From the NCBI GenBank assembly GCA_963715625.1, contig OY970260.1:744001-808000 (forward strand): 64,000 nucleotides of DNA, in the 5' to 3' direction. Made by a program: the position numbers and the translations under genes. Source of the DNA: VRUE01 sp963715625. GTDB taxonomy: Bacteria > Actinomycetota > Thermoleophilia > Solirubrobacterales > 70-9. Each line of letters opens with the position of its first letter. Position 1 is the first letter of the stretch. Shown in pieces: positions 9,059-17,722 of the stretch. The notes below the pieces were generated by a model. It was not told the DNA's origin and did not search any database. It worked only from the letters and a program-made list of their open reading frames with translations.

Positions 9059-9934
9059 GTGCGACGGGTGCTCCTCACCGGCGGCTCGGGCCTGATCGGC
9101 GCAGCCCTGATCCCCGCTCTCCGCGCCGCGGGCTGGAGGACTCGCTGCCTCGTGCACCGTTCCCCGGCAGCAGGGGCGGATGAGACCGTTGAAGGGGACC
9201 TGCGGGAGCCCAAGAGCCTGCGCGCCGCCACCGAAGACGTCGACGCGGTGCTCCACATGGCCGCGGTAACCCACGCACGCAGGCGCAGCGACTATTTCTG
9301 TGTCAACGTCGAAGGAACCTCGAACCTGGTCAGCTCGATCGAGCGCGAGCGCCTGCGCCGGCTTGTCCTTGTCAGCTCGCGCACGGCATCGGCCGAGGGC
9401 GGCCACTACAGCGAGTCGAAGCTGCGGGCGGAGGCACTCGTACGGGAGTGCGGGCTGCCGTTCACGGTCGTGCGGCTCCCAGAGGTCTTCGGCACCGGCG
9501 GCGCCGAGGGTGTCGATCAGATCGTCGCCCGTGCCGCCCGCGGAGCCCCGATCGCGATCGTCGGCGGGGGCGCGCACCGAATCTGCCCGCTCGACCTCAA
9601 CGACGTCATCGGCCCGATCGTCAACGCCCTGGCGGCGGAGGTCGCGCTGGGCAAGACCTACACGCTGGCCGGCAAGCCTATGACGGTGCGCGAATTCGCC
9701 GATGCCTGCGTCGCCGCCGCCGGCACGCGCAGCCGCGTCGTCGGCGTACCGGTGCCCGCGGTCCGCGCCCTCTGCATGGCGGCGCGGGTCGCCCCGCTTC
9801 CCCTGGCGCCCGACCAGCTGAAGCGACTCGAAGGGCCCAAGCACGAGGAAACGCCGGAGGCGCAGCACGAGCTTGGGTTCTCCCCGCAGGCGCTGCGAGA
9901 CGTGCTGCGTGAGCGCTGCCGGCCCGTCGCCTGA
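9059..9934 (+). CDS. NAD-dependent epimerase/dehydratase (extended SDR)
   Basis: A 291-residue Rossmann-fold protein beginning directly with the nucleotide-binding motif LTGGSGLIGAAL (TGxxGxxG). The catalytic tetrad appears as the serine in VLVSSRTAS and the YSESK pair (YxxxK). The C-terminal half is variable. Extended SDRs of this type interconvert or dehydrate nucleotide sugars. The GTG start follows the GT2 stop by a few bases, so it is part of the same operon and may supply the sugar donor for this cluster. Confidence 0.85.
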   Translation: MRRVLLTGGSGLIGAALIPALRAAGWRTRCLVHRSPAAGADETVEGDLREPKSLRAATEDVDAVLHMAAVTHARRRSDYFCVNVEGTSNLVSSIERERLRRLVLVSSRTASAEGGHYSESKLRAEALVRECGLPFTVVRLPEVFGTGGAEGVDQIVARAARGAPIAIVGGGAHRICPLDLNDVIGPIVNALAAEVALGKTYTLAGKPMTVREFADACVAAAGTRSRVVGVPVPAVRALCMAARVAPLPLAPDQLKRLEGPKHEETPEAQHELGFSPQALRDVLRERCRPVA

Positions 9935-9952
9935 GCAAGCAGTCAGCCGCAC

Positions 9953-11542
9953 ATGATGGAAGGATGCCGATGGATGCGCCGCAGGCTCACCAACGTGCCC
10001 GCCCCGATCCTCGCCGGGCTGTTGGTCTTCGCGATGGCCTTCGGCCTCTTCGCGGCGACCACCGCTCCGTTGACCGGCTACGAGGATGAGACTGCCGCGG
10101 TCACCGAGGGCCTCGTCCTGAACGGCGAGTTCTACGAGGTCGAGGGTTCGCCGCTGCAGGCACAGGGAATCGAGGGCAAGGGCGGCCACCTCTACGCCCG
10201 GACGGGGCTCCTGCAACCGCTGCTCGAGGCGCCCTTCTACGCTGCGGGGCACATCCTGGACCAGAGATCCGAACCGGTGAACGCCGCGCCATACCGGCAG
10301 ACTTTCCTCTGGTTCTACAACCCGTTCGTCGCGGCCCTCGCGGCGGCGGCGCTCTTTGCTCTCATCTTCCTCACGCGCCGGTCGATCGCCTGGGCCTCGA
10401 CGATCTCAGCGCTGTTCGTCTTCGCGAGCATCGCCTGGCCCTACGCCAAGATCGGCATGGACACCACTTTCATGTTCGCGATCCTCGCGGCATTTGCCCT
10501 CGCCGCCTGGGCGAGGATCAGGCCCACGCCCCTTCCGTGGGCGTTGACCGGGTTCGCAGCCGGCGCCGCGGCGGCGACCAAGGGCTACGCCGTGCTGTCG
10601 CTGCTCTCGATCGCGATCCTGCTCTGGCCTACCTTCGCGAGCCTGGATCGCTCGCGCCGCTTGAAGCTCGCGACGGCGGTGGGCCTACCGGTGCTGGCCT
10701 GGGGCATAGCGATCGGCTGGTACAACCTGGCGCGCTTCGGATCGCCGACCGACTTCGGCTACTCGGACTTCGCGCTCACTTTGAGCATGCCGCTGAACGT
10801 CCTCGGCCTGATCTTCAGCCCGGGCAAGGGACTGATCTTCTACAGCCCATTGGTCGTCCTCGGCGCGCTGGGCATACCGCGACTGTGGCGAGCGGACCGA
10901 ACGTTGACCATCTCCCTCCTGGTCTTGCTGGCGACGCTCACGTGCGTCTCGGGCGCATCTGCCTACTGGGGAGACGAGGTCTGGGGGCCGCGGTACATCG
11001 TTCCCGCCGCGTGGACGCTGCTGGTGCCGATCGCCTGGTGGGCAGACTCGCAAACCCGCCGGCGGGTGCTGATCGGCGTCGCATCGCTTGGGTTCGTCGT
11101 GCAGCTGGTCGCCGTATCGGCCCAGTACTCCTATTACATAGGGGTCGTACGAGAGCTGACCGGCGTTCAGGTCTACGGCACGCGCTTCGGAATCGACGGC
11201 GAGCGCATTCCATACGGGGACGATCCACCGCGATGGATCCCGCAGCTCTCCCCCTTGCTCCTGCAGGCCGAGGGCCTTGTCTCCTCACAGGTCATCGAGC
11301 CGCTCGGAGGGAAGGGCCTGGAGGTCACGTATAACCCGTTCGAGGGAAGAAGCCGTACGCTCAACCTGTCGGCACCCGACGTCAGGCTCTCGCTCGCCTA
11401 CTGGTGGAACGGCGCCGGTGTCGGCCGGCAGCTGGTTGCGCTGCTGATGACGATCGTCTCGCTCGCAAGCGCCGCTGGCCTCTACCTGCTGTCGAAGGGG
11501 CGCCTGCCCGGCACTATGGGGCGACCCCCCGAGTCCGGATAA
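9953..11542 (+). CDS. Polytopic membrane protein, probable GT-C/GT39-like glycosyltransferase
   Basis: A 529-residue membrane protein with an N-terminal helix (ILAGLLVFAMAFGLFAATT), a loop holding the acidic pair TGYEDETAAV, and about nine further helices. A conserved-looking CVSGASAYWGDEVWGPRYI segment is like that of membrane mannosyltransferase-type proteins. The acidic residues in loop 1 fit the GT-C catalytic position, but this is inference. ATG codons at 9953, 9956 and 9974 are possible starts; 9974 has GGAAGG ten bases upstream. It is followed after 10 bp by a GT2 gene with membrane helices. Confidence 0.68.
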   Translation: MMEGCRWMRRRLTNVPAPILAGLLVFAMAFGLFAATTAPLTGYEDETAAVTEGLVLNGEFYEVEGSPLQAQGIEGKGGHLYARTGLLQPLLEAPFYAAGHILDQRSEPVNAAPYRQTFLWFYNPFVAALAAAALFALIFLTRRSIAWASTISALFVFASIAWPYAKIGMDTTFMFAILAAFALAAWARIRPTPLPWALTGFAAGAAAATKGYAVLSLLSIAILLWPTFASLDRSRRLKLATAVGLPVLAWGIAIGWYNLARFGSPTDFGYSDFALTLSMPLNVLGLIFSPGKGLIFYSPLVVLGALGIPRLWRADRTLTISLLVLLATLTCVSGASAYWGDEVWGPRYIVPAAWTLLVPIAWWADSQTRRRVLIGVASLGFVVQLVAVSAQYSYYIGVVRELTGVQVYGTRFGIDGERIPYGDDPPRWIPQLSPLLLQAEGLVSSQVIEPLGGKGLEVTYNPFEGRSRTLNLSAPDVRLSLAYWWNGAGVGRQLVALLMTIVSLASAAGLYLLSKGRLPGTMGRPPESG

Positions 11543-11552
11543 GGACTGTGAC

Positions 11553-12782
11553 ATGCCCATGGAGACAGTGACAGCAAAGGACACGCCCGGCCGCGAGGGA
11601 GGCGTTGCGGACGCGAAGATCGAGGTCTCGGTGGTGATGCCGTGCCTGAACGAGGCCGAGTCGATACAGGAGTGCGTGAGGCTCGCCCAGGCCGGCTTGC
11701 GCGATGCGGGCGCGAGGGGCGAGATAGTGATCGCCGACAACGGCAGCACCGACGGCTCGCAGGCGATCGCGAGCAAGATGGGGGCTCGGATCGTCGACGT
11801 GCCGGAGAAAGGCTACGGTGCCGCACTGATGGGTGGCTTCCGCGCGGCGCGAGGCCAGTTCATCGTCATGGGCGATGCCGATGCGAGCTACGACTTCAGC
11901 CTGCTCGCCCCGTTCATAGAACGCCTTCGGGCTGGCGACGACCTCGTAATGGGAAACCGCTTCAAGGGAGGCATCGAGGATGGGGCGATGCCGCTCCTGA
12001 ATCGCTACCTGGGCAACCCCGTGCTCAGCTTTCTCGGGCGGCTCTTCTTCGGCAGCAAGATCGGCGACTTCCACTGCGGCCTGCGCGCGTTTCGGCGCGA
12101 CATGCTGTCGACGCTCGACCTGAGGAGCAATGGGATGGAGTTCGCCAGCGAGATGGTGGTCAAGGCAGCGCTCAACGAACTAAGGGTCTCCGAGGTCCCC
12201 ACAACCCTCTCCCCGGCGCTGAGATCGCGCAAGCCCCACCTGCGACCCTGGCGCGACGGTTGGAGGCACCTGCGCTTCCTGCTCCTCTTCAGCCCCCGCT
12301 GGCTCTTTCTCTATCCAGGGGCGGCGCTGATGCTGATCGGGCTGGTAGCGATGATCGCTCTCCTGCCAGGCCAGCTCGACGTCCTGGGCACACGCTTTGA
12401 CGTTCACACGATGGTCTACGCAAGCGCGATGATCGTCGTCGGCTATCAGGCGATTCTCTTCGCGGCGTTCGCCCGCATCTACGCCATGACGGAGGGATTT
12501 CTGCCGGCACGGCAGTGGCTCGAGGACCTGACCCAGCGGGTGACGTTGGAGACGGGCGTGCTCATGGGCTTGGCGCTCGTCGGCGGGGGGATACTGCTCA
12601 CGGTGATAGCCCTCCTGATCTGGGGTGGAACCGGCTTCGGAGCGCTTCACTATCGCGAGACGCTGCGAATCGTCGTCCCCGCCAGCACGATGCTCATCCT
12701 CGGCGTTCAAACCGTGCTCTCGAGCTTCTTCCTCTCGATCCTCGGGATCGAGCACTCCGGGCGCGCGGGAACGAGCGACTGA
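11553..12782 (+). CDS. Membrane-anchored glycosyltransferase family 2 (dolichol-phosphate glucosyltransferase-like)
   Basis: A 409-residue protein with an N-terminal GT2 domain (VVMPCLNEAESIQECV, IADNGSTDGSQ, VMGDADASYDF) and a C-terminal half of about four transmembrane helices starting near FSPRWLFLYPGAALMLIG. This layout matches polyprenyl-phosphate glucose/mannose synthases of the GtrB/DPM type with membrane anchors. It is the last rightward gene of the first operon block and converges on a methyltransferase gene. It likely makes a lipid-phosphate sugar used by the GT-C proteins nearby. Confidence 0.85.
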   Translation: MPMETVTAKDTPGREGGVADAKIEVSVVMPCLNEAESIQECVRLAQAGLRDAGARGEIVIADNGSTDGSQAIASKMGARIVDVPEKGYGAALMGGFRAARGQFIVMGDADASYDFSLLAPFIERLRAGDDLVMGNRFKGGIEDGAMPLLNRYLGNPVLSFLGRLFFGSKIGDFHCGLRAFRRDMLSTLDLRSNGMEFASEMVVKAALNELRVSEVPTTLSPALRSRKPHLRPWRDGWRHLRFLLLFSPRWLFLYPGAALMLIGLVAMIALLPGQLDVLGTRFDVHTMVYASAMIVVGYQAILFAAFARIYAMTEGFLPARQWLEDLTQRVTLETGVLMGLALVGGGILLTVIALLIWGGTGFGALHYRETLRIVVPASTMLILGVQTVLSSFFLSILGIEHSGRAGTSD

Positions 12783-12816
12783 CAGCGGAGCGATCCGGCG
12801 CGCGCCCTGGCCCGAT

Positions 12817-13389
12817 TCAGGTCCGCTCGAAGACGAAGAGGTTGTTCAGGCCCAGCTGAAAACCGCGCCGGCAAACCAGCCGGAAGAGCGGCGCGGTGAA
12901 CAGCGCCAGCGTGCTCTCGACGTCGAAGCCGTAGTGCTCGTCCACGCTCATCCCGTTGACCAGGCGCGAGGCGGTTAGCAGCCGCAGGATGTCGTCGACT
13001 CTGGGTGAGGGAACCGTGATCACGATCCGTCCACCGGGATTGAGCATCCCGTGACATGCCTGGGGGAGAGTGGCCTGCTGGTCAGGGGGAATGTGCTCGA
13101 GCACGGCGAGCATTGTGATCACGTCGCACTTCACCGGGGGCAGCGCGTCAGGGAAATGGCCCGGATAAAGCACGTATCCCGCGTGCTTCTCTGTGTCATC
13201 GAGAATCGGATCGACGCCGTACCCCTGACCGATCAGCCCCGCCCACCGCTCGAACATGACGCCGTCGGCACAGCCAACGTCAACCACCGTGTCGCCCTTG
13301 CGAACGAACTCCCTTGCCTTCCCGATGCGCACGTCGCGCAGGTATCGATCGAGGGCCTTCACCGTTCGCCTTTCTTCAGCCAGGCTCAA
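12817..13389 (-). CDS. Class I SAM-dependent methyltransferase
   Basis: About 190 residues with motif I TVVDVGCADGVMFERW, a beta-4 strand region CDVITMLAVLEHIPPDQQ and motif III-like LNPGGRIVITVPSP. The frame opens at TTG 13389; a GTG at 13362 has a better ribosome-binding site (GAAAGG seven bases upstream) and may be the real start. The gene is divergent from the next methyltransferase gene across about 140 bp and convergent with the GT2 gene. The substrate is unknown, probably a small metabolite or glycan precursor. Confidence 0.82.
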   Translation of the reverse strand: MSLAEERRTVKALDRYLRDVRIGKAREFVRKGDTVVDVGCADGVMFERWAGLIGQGYGVDPILDDTEKHAGYVLYPGHFPDALPPVKCDVITMLAVLEHIPPDQQATLPQACHGMLNPGGRIVITVPSPRVDDILRLLTASRLVNGMSVDEHYGFDVESTLALFTAPLFRLVCRRGFQLGLNNLFVFERT

Positions 13390-13528
13390 TAAGACCGCCG
13401 AGCACCGGTTCGGAGCCGATCATAAACCGGATCGGCAGCCGTTACCTTTCCATCGTCCTGCGTCTTCCCTGAGCGTCGCCTCAACCGCGGCGACGCTTCC
13501 AACCGTCGGCGCCGATCGGAGCCCGAGA

Positions 13529-14257
13529 TTGCAAGAGTCGGCCTATCGCGAGCACTACGAAACGGAGAATCGCCACTGGTGGTTCATGGGTCGCTGGGCG
13601 GTCGTCGAGTCCCTGCTCGCGAGGACGCCCTTGCCTCCCGAACCGCGGATCCTTGACGCGGGCTGCGGGACGGGCGGCAATCTTCAGCGCTATTCCCACA
13701 TCGGTGACGCCTGGGGGGTTGACCCTTCCCCGGAGGCGGTGCGCTTCTGCCGTGAGCGCGGCCTGGATTGCGTTCAGCAGGCGGGCCTGGAGTCGTTGCC
13801 TTTCGAGCCAGACCGCTTCGATCTGGTTGCGGCCACCGATGTTCTCGAGCACGTCGCCGCCGAGGAGCAGGCGCTGCGCGAGTTGTGGCGCGTCACCGCA
13901 CCAGGCGGAGCCCTCCTGCTGACGGTCCCGGCCTACATGTGGCTCTGGAGCGAGAAGGACGATTACGTGCGCCACAGGCGCCGTTACACGAAGGCCCGGC
14001 TGCGCCACGCGGTTGAGCGATGCGGCTGGGAACCGCGGATCGCGACCTATTTCAATTCGGTCCTCCTCCCCGCAATCGCGCTGGCTCTCCGCCTGCCACA
14101 GCGGTCCAGCCGACAAACGACGAACCTCGAGCGAACTCCCGCCTTTCTCGACGGGGCCCTGTCGCTGCCGATGCGGTTCGAGGCGGGCCTGATCCGCCGT
14201 GGGGTCAACCTTCCCGCCGGCGTTTCGGTCGGAATCGTCTGCCGAAAGGTCGGCTAG
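13529..14257 (+). CDS. Class I SAM-dependent methyltransferase
   Basis: A 242-residue methyltransferase. Motif I is ILDAGCGTGGNLQRY, motif II is FDLVAATDVLEHVAAEE and motif III is APGGALLLTVPAY. The N-terminal YREHYETENRHWWFMGR is typical of a family often found in polysaccharide loci. The frame is open further upstream into the divergent gene, but TTG 13529 is preceded by GGAG with seven bases spacing and begins where similarity to the family normally starts. Its 3' end abuts the decayed glycoside hydrolase copy. Confidence 0.8.
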   Translation: MQESAYREHYETENRHWWFMGRWAVVESLLARTPLPPEPRILDAGCGTGGNLQRYSHIGDAWGVDPSPEAVRFCRERGLDCVQQAGLESLPFEPDRFDLVAATDVLEHVAAEEQALRELWRVTAPGGALLLTVPAYMWLWSEKDDYVRHRRRYTKARLRHAVERCGWEPRIATYFNSVLLPAIALALRLPQRSSRQTTNLERTPAFLDGALSLPMRFEAGLIRRGVNLPAGVSVGIVCRKVG

Positions 14258-14269
14258 CTCACAGCCCCC

Positions 14270-14570
14270 CTACGGCCGCGCCCGGCCGCCGGCGATGCCG
14301 ACGAAGGCCCGCCAGGCGGGCTTGGGACGGAACCCGGCTCCTTCGTGGAAGAGGCCAACGGAGTCGCAGAAGTTGCAGTCGCCCTCGATGTCCTTCCAGG
14401 AGAACCAGTAGGTGCCCTTGAGGTTGAGGCGGTGGCGGTTGCGGATCAGGTAGCGGTAGGTCGATCCCCGGCACACGATAGAGGCGAGCGAGGAAGTCGT
14501 CGGCGTTCATGCCGAAGCGGCTGCCCTGGTAGGGGTCGCCGAAAAGGCCGGAGAGGGGGACCTTCGCGCC
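14270..14570 (-). pseudogene. Truncated, frameshifted copy of the GH-like gene at 15626-16744
   Basis: This 301-bp stretch matches 15626-16137 base for base except for scattered substitutions and one internal deletion. It begins at the same stop codon and keeps the C-terminal text TYWFSWKDIEGDCNFCDS. A block equivalent to 15817-16028 (212 bp) is missing, joining the PGI segment directly to YRYLIRNR out of frame. The deletion removes the region with the second catalytic glutamate. It is a dead partial duplication, not a gene. Confidence 0.85.
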
Positions 14571-14699
14571 GACTGACCCTGCTCGGGCCCAAACGAATTC
14601 TCGATCGCGATTGCCGCATAGTCGTTACGATCCCCGAGCCGGTCGAAGCAACCGCCGACGACCTCGCGCCAGCCCTCGCTGCGGTCTGAGGGGTAATCG

Positions 14700-14873
14700 C
14701 TATGGCTTGCGGCGCCGTTGCAAGGGGGGCACAACGAGCTTGTGAGCCCTGCGCATGTAACGATCGAGCTGGGGAACGGTGAACGCCGCCAGGCCAAAGC
14801 CCGGCGTATAGAGAAGCCCCTTGTCGATCAGGCGGGCACGCGTCGGCCCGAGTTGGTCGGAGGTGCGTTCGAA
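14700..14873 (-). pseudogene. C-terminal remnant of an AAA-type ATP-binding protein
   Basis: The last ~58 codons of a frame ending at 14700 read like the C-terminal winged-helix of Orc1/ArsA-like AAA ATPases common in actinobacteria: LGPTRARLIDKGLLYTPGFG then LAAFTVPQLDRYMRR. Upstream of codon FFERTS the frame loses sense (it runs through low-complexity text and hits no nucleotide-binding motif). No Walker A or B motif exists nearby, so this is a relict. It lies between the glycoside hydrolase copy and a VapBC module. Confidence 0.55.
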
Positions 14874-14984
14874 AAAGTCAGATAAAGATGAAAAAGAACA
14901 TACAGCTACGGGATCGCGATCTCCTGGACCAACCGCAAGGCCGACGTCTCCAAGCTCTCGCTCGGCCGAGGATTGCAAAGCCGT

Positions 14985-15377
14985 TCAGGCGGGCTCGTAC
15001 AACTCCAGACCGTCCAGGGCGGGACGAATGCGCTCGAAGTCGGCGTCGAGGCTCCAGAGGGCGTGGCCCCCGCGAGCCGCGGCGACGGCAATCACGAGGT
15101 CGGCTAGGGGCAGTGTCTGGCCGCCGCGGCGCAACCGGTGAGCGGTCGCGCCAGCCTCGCGCCAGTCCACTGGGCTCAGCTCCACCCACGGCAGGGAGGA
15201 CAGCGTCTCCCACATCCTTTCGGCAACCTCGCCCTCGGCGCCGGCGAGCAGCTCTGCCGCGACTGGGCCGCAGGTCGCGACCTCACCGGAGTCGAGCAGT
15301 GCGCGCATGCCCGCCGCCTTTCCCTTGGCGCCGAGGCGAGAGAAGTCGATCCACACCGATGTGTCCGGCAGGACCAC
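14985..15377 (-). CDS. vapC: VapC-like PIN-domain ribonuclease toxin
   Basis: A 130-residue PIN protein with the expected acidic residues: D5 in MVLPDTSVW, a glutamate in VAAELLAGAEG, aspartates in LADLVIAV and SLDADFERI. PIN toxins cleave RNA (often tRNA or rRNA) in a Mg-dependent way and are neutralised by the cognate antitoxin. The GTG start directly abuts the stop of the antitoxin gene with no gap, the usual vapBC order. The length is normal for the family. Confidence 0.9.
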   Translation of the reverse strand: MVLPDTSVWIDFSRLGAKGKAAGMRALLDSGEVATCGPVAAELLAGAEGEVAERMWETLSSLPWVELSPVDWREAGATAHRLRRGGQTLPLADLVIAVAAARGGHALWSLDADFERIRPALDGLELYEPA

Positions 15378-15581
15378 TCAGATCCGCCGGTCGAGCGCGC
15401 GCATCTCCTTGGAGACGTCCTCGATCTCGATCTTGCCCGCGTTCTCGAGCAGCCAGTCCACTGCCCCGCGGCTTACGTGCTCGGCGATCGCGGCCTCCAC
15501 CGCCTTGGTCTTGCTCTCACCGGGGTGGCGGGCCATCAGCGACTCCATGAGGCGATCGTCGATGTCGAGTGTCGTCCGCAT
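15378..15581 (-). CDS. vapB: VapB-like antitoxin
   Basis: A 67-residue protein starting MRTTLDIDDRLMESLMAR, the ribbon-helix-helix signature of VapB/DUF2191 antitoxins, with a C-terminal segment that would wrap the toxin. It is expected to bind both its promoter and VapC. A short AT-rich stretch (gcataaatatggcata at about 15581-15598) lies just upstream of its ATG and is the likely promoter/operator. It is the first gene of a two-gene operon with the PIN toxin. Confidence 0.88.
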   Translation of the reverse strand: MRTTLDIDDRLMESLMARHPGESKTKAVEAAIAEHVSRGAVDWLLENAGKIEIEDVSKEMRALDRRI

Positions 15582-15625
15582 GGCATAAATATGGCATACG
15601 TCGCCCGCCCTCGCCGAGGATCGAG

Positions 15626-16744
15626 CTACGGCCGGGCCCGCCCGCCCGCCAGCGAGACGAAGGCCCGCCAGGCGGGCTTGGGGCGGAACCCGGCGCCTTC
15701 GTGGAAGAGGCCGACGGAGTCGCAGAAGTTGCAGTCGCCCTGGATGTCCTTCCAGGAGAACCAGTAGGTGCCCTTGAGGTTGAGGCGGCGGCGGTTGCGG
15801 ATCAGGTAGCGGTAGGCGCCGCGGAGTTCGCGCGCCTGGCCGGCCATCCCCTGCTCGAAGGCGACCACGTTGGGATCGTTCTGGGAGCCCCAGCCCATCT
15901 CGGTGATGTAGAGGGCGACGCCGGGGTCGCGGTTTTCGCGCGCGACGTCGCGCATCGCCTCGGTCAGGTCTTCCAGGTCGTCGACGTGGAACGCGTACGG
16001 GTGCAGCGCGATCGCATCGAAGTGGCGCTCGATCCCCGGCACGCGGTAGAGGCGAGCGAGGAAGTCGTCGGCGTTCATGCCGAAGCGGCCGCCCTGGTCG
16101 GGGTCGCCGAAGAGGCCGGAGAGGAGCACCTTCGCGCTCGGATCGACGGATTTGATCGCAGGGGCCGAGAGCTTCAGCAGCTTCGCGTAGCGGGCGGTCA
16201 ACACCGGGAAGGCGAAGTAGAAGAAGTTCGCCTCGTTCCAGACCTGCCAGGTGCGGATCGGCAGCGGCCGCAGAGGCGTCGTCGTTTCGTACTGCACGCC
16301 GGTGCCGATGCCGCCGGCCGGCGCGTGCTCGGCCCAGAACGAGCCGCCGGGGCCGTAGCGCTGGACCGCCGCCTTCACGAACGCCCTCCAGGCGCTCCTC
16401 GCGCGGCCGCTGTCGATCGGCAACTTCGTCGGCTCCGCCGCCAGCCAGCGCGGCGTGCCGTAGAGGAACGGCAGAATCGTCAACCCGCGGCGGGCGGCCG
16501 CTTCGACGGCGGAGTCGACGCTGCTCCAGTCGTAGCTCCGCTTCGCCGTCGGCTGCACCGAGGGCCAGCCGACCGGCCAGCGCACGGACCCGATCCCGCC
16601 GGCCTTCATGTAGGCGACGTCGGCCTCGCTCAGCCCGGTCTGCGGGCCGATGCCGAAGAACGTGCGCGGCAGGGCCTGGGCCGCGGCGGGCGCGAGGGCG
16701 GCGGCGAGGGCCAGCAGCAGGATCGTGGTCTTGGCGGTTCTCAA
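15626..16744 (-). CDS. Secreted glycoside hydrolase (clan GH-A, GH5/GH39-like)
   Basis: A 372-residue exported protein: signal peptide MRTAKTTILLLALAAALAPA ending near AQA, then a TIM-barrel. The acid/base glutamate is in the RTWQVWNEANFF motif (WNE typical of clan GH-A), and the nucleophile is probably the glutamate of YITEMGWGS. A C-terminal WFSWKD segment completes the barrel. It probably hydrolyses a beta-linked polysaccharide outside the cell; the substrate is unknown. A partial copy lies 1.3 kb away at 14270-14570. Confidence 0.82.
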   Translation of the reverse strand: MRTAKTTILLLALAAALAPAAAQALPRTFFGIGPQTGLSEADVAYMKAGGIGSVRWPVGWPSVQPTAKRSYDWSSVDSAVEAAARRGLTILPFLYGTPRWLAAEPTKLPIDSGRARSAWRAFVKAAVQRYGPGGSFWAEHAPAGGIGTGVQYETTTPLRPLPIRTWQVWNEANFFYFAFPVLTARYAKLLKLSAPAIKSVDPSAKVLLSGLFGDPDQGGRFGMNADDFLARLYRVPGIERHFDAIALHPYAFHVDDLEDLTEAMRDVARENRDPGVALYITEMGWGSQNDPNVVAFEQGMAGQARELRGAYRYLIRNRRRLNLKGTYWFSWKDIQGDCNFCDSVGLFHEGAGFRPKPAWRAFVSLAGGRARP

Positions 16745-16825
16745 GTCGATGCGTCGGTGCGGAGCGGGTGGGGCTGGATTCCTAACACGCCGGGGGGACG
16801 CCGGTAGCGCCGCGCCGGCGGCCGT

Positions 16826-17293
16826 TCAGTACGTCCCGCCCAGCTTGCGGTGGTCCCAGGTGGCGGTGCGGACCGGCCTGAACCGGATCGCCACGCGCTT
16901 CGGCGCCTGCGCCTCGAGCGCGGCCTTGGCGTCGCCCTCGACCGCGGAGATGCCCTCGGCGTAGCGCAGCGTCAGCTCCTCGGCGAAGCCGATCACGGTC
17001 TCGGGGTCGCGGTGGATCTCCGCCTCGGCCTCGATCATCGCCCCGCGCAGCTCTCCGTACTCGTGGCCGGTCTCGACCAGGACCGTGGCCCGTGGGTCGC
17101 GTTCAAGGTTGCGCACCTTCTGCGACTTCGCGTAGGTCCAGACCCAGACCTCGCCCTCGCGGGGAACGAACCACATCGGCATCGAGTGCGGCCAGCCGCG
17201 CGGCCCGAGGCTGGAGACGACCGCGATCCGCTCGCCTCCGAGCAGCTCCCGCAGCTCCCCCTCGCTCAGCTTGATCTGGTCGCGGCGGCTCAC
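16826..17293 (-). CDS. PPOX-class pyridoxamine 5'-phosphate oxidase family protein (F420/FMN-binding)
   Basis: About 155 residues with the split-barrel pattern: LGGERIAVVSSLGPRGWPHS, MPMWFVPREGEVWVWTYAKS, QKVRNLERDPRATVLVETG. This class binds FMN, haem or F420H2 and includes F420-dependent reductases in actinobacteria. The GTG start at 17293 (VSRRDQIKLSEGE) is chosen because similarity to the family begins there; the frame extends far upstream as an unused antisense frame. It is divergent from the antitoxin gene that starts at 17489. Confidence 0.82.
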   Translation of the reverse strand: MSRRDQIKLSEGELRELLGGERIAVVSSLGPRGWPHSMPMWFVPREGEVWVWTYAKSQKVRNLERDPRATVLVETGHEYGELRGAMIEAEAEIHRDPETVIGFAEELTLRYAEGISAVEGDAKAALEAQAPKRVAIRFRPVRTATWDHRKLGGTY

Positions 17294-17436
17294 GCGGGGA
17301 AGATTGACGAATCGACGCAGAAACTGCCGATGAACCGCGCGTTTTCGCGCGCCACGCGTGAATCCGCGCCCTGTAGCGTCGCCTCCAAGATGGCGATGCA
17401 AGCCCAGACCCAAGTTGCCGCCGCTCCCCGAGCTAC

Positions 17437-17472
17437 CGTACGTACGTCCTATCCTTGGCTTGTACGTACGAC
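17437..17472 (+). promoter_or_regulatory. Paired palindromic operator of the downstream TA module
   Basis: The 8-bp palindrome GTACGTAC occurs twice (17438-17445 and 17462-17469), 24 bp apart, just upstream of the antitoxin start at 17489. The second copy is embedded in TGTACGTACGA. Phd/YefM antitoxins bind palindromes built on TGTACA-like cores, so these are good candidates for autoregulatory sites overlapping the promoter. Binding is inferred, not shown. Confidence 0.6.
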
Positions 17473-17488
17473 TTCTGAGGAGCTGGCC

Positions 17489-17722
17489 ATGGCCATCACC
17501 GCTTCGAAACTGCGCGCCGACATCTACCGGCTCCTGGACGAGGTCCTCGAGACCGGCCGACCGCTCGAGATCGAGCGCAACGGCAAGATGCTGGTGATCG
17601 CCCCGAAGGAGGAGGTGTCGTTCTGGGACCGCCTGCCCCGTCGCGAGGGAGCCATCGTCGGCGACCCCGACGAGCTGATCCACATCGACTGGTCTTCGGA
17701 GTGGAACCCTGATCCTAATTGA
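17489..17722 (+). CDS. Phd/YefM-type antitoxin
   Basis: A 77-residue protein, MAITASKLRADIYRLLDEV followed by a PLEIERNGKMLVIAP strand pair, as in YefM/Phd antitoxins with an N-terminal DNA-binding domain and a disordered toxin-binding tail ending WSSEWNPDPN. ATG 17489 is preceded by GAGGAGC at the correct distance. Its 3' end overlaps the likely start of the PIN toxin. The frame is open far upstream but only this part makes sense. Confidence 0.85.
   Translation: MAITASKLRADIYRLLDEVLETGRPLEIERNGKMLVIAPKEEVSFWDRLPRREGAIVGDPDELIHIDWSSEWNPDPN

Noticed and set aside
12783..12816. Terminator between the convergent GT2 and methyltransferase genes
   Set aside because: Only 34 bp and no convincing stem-loop.
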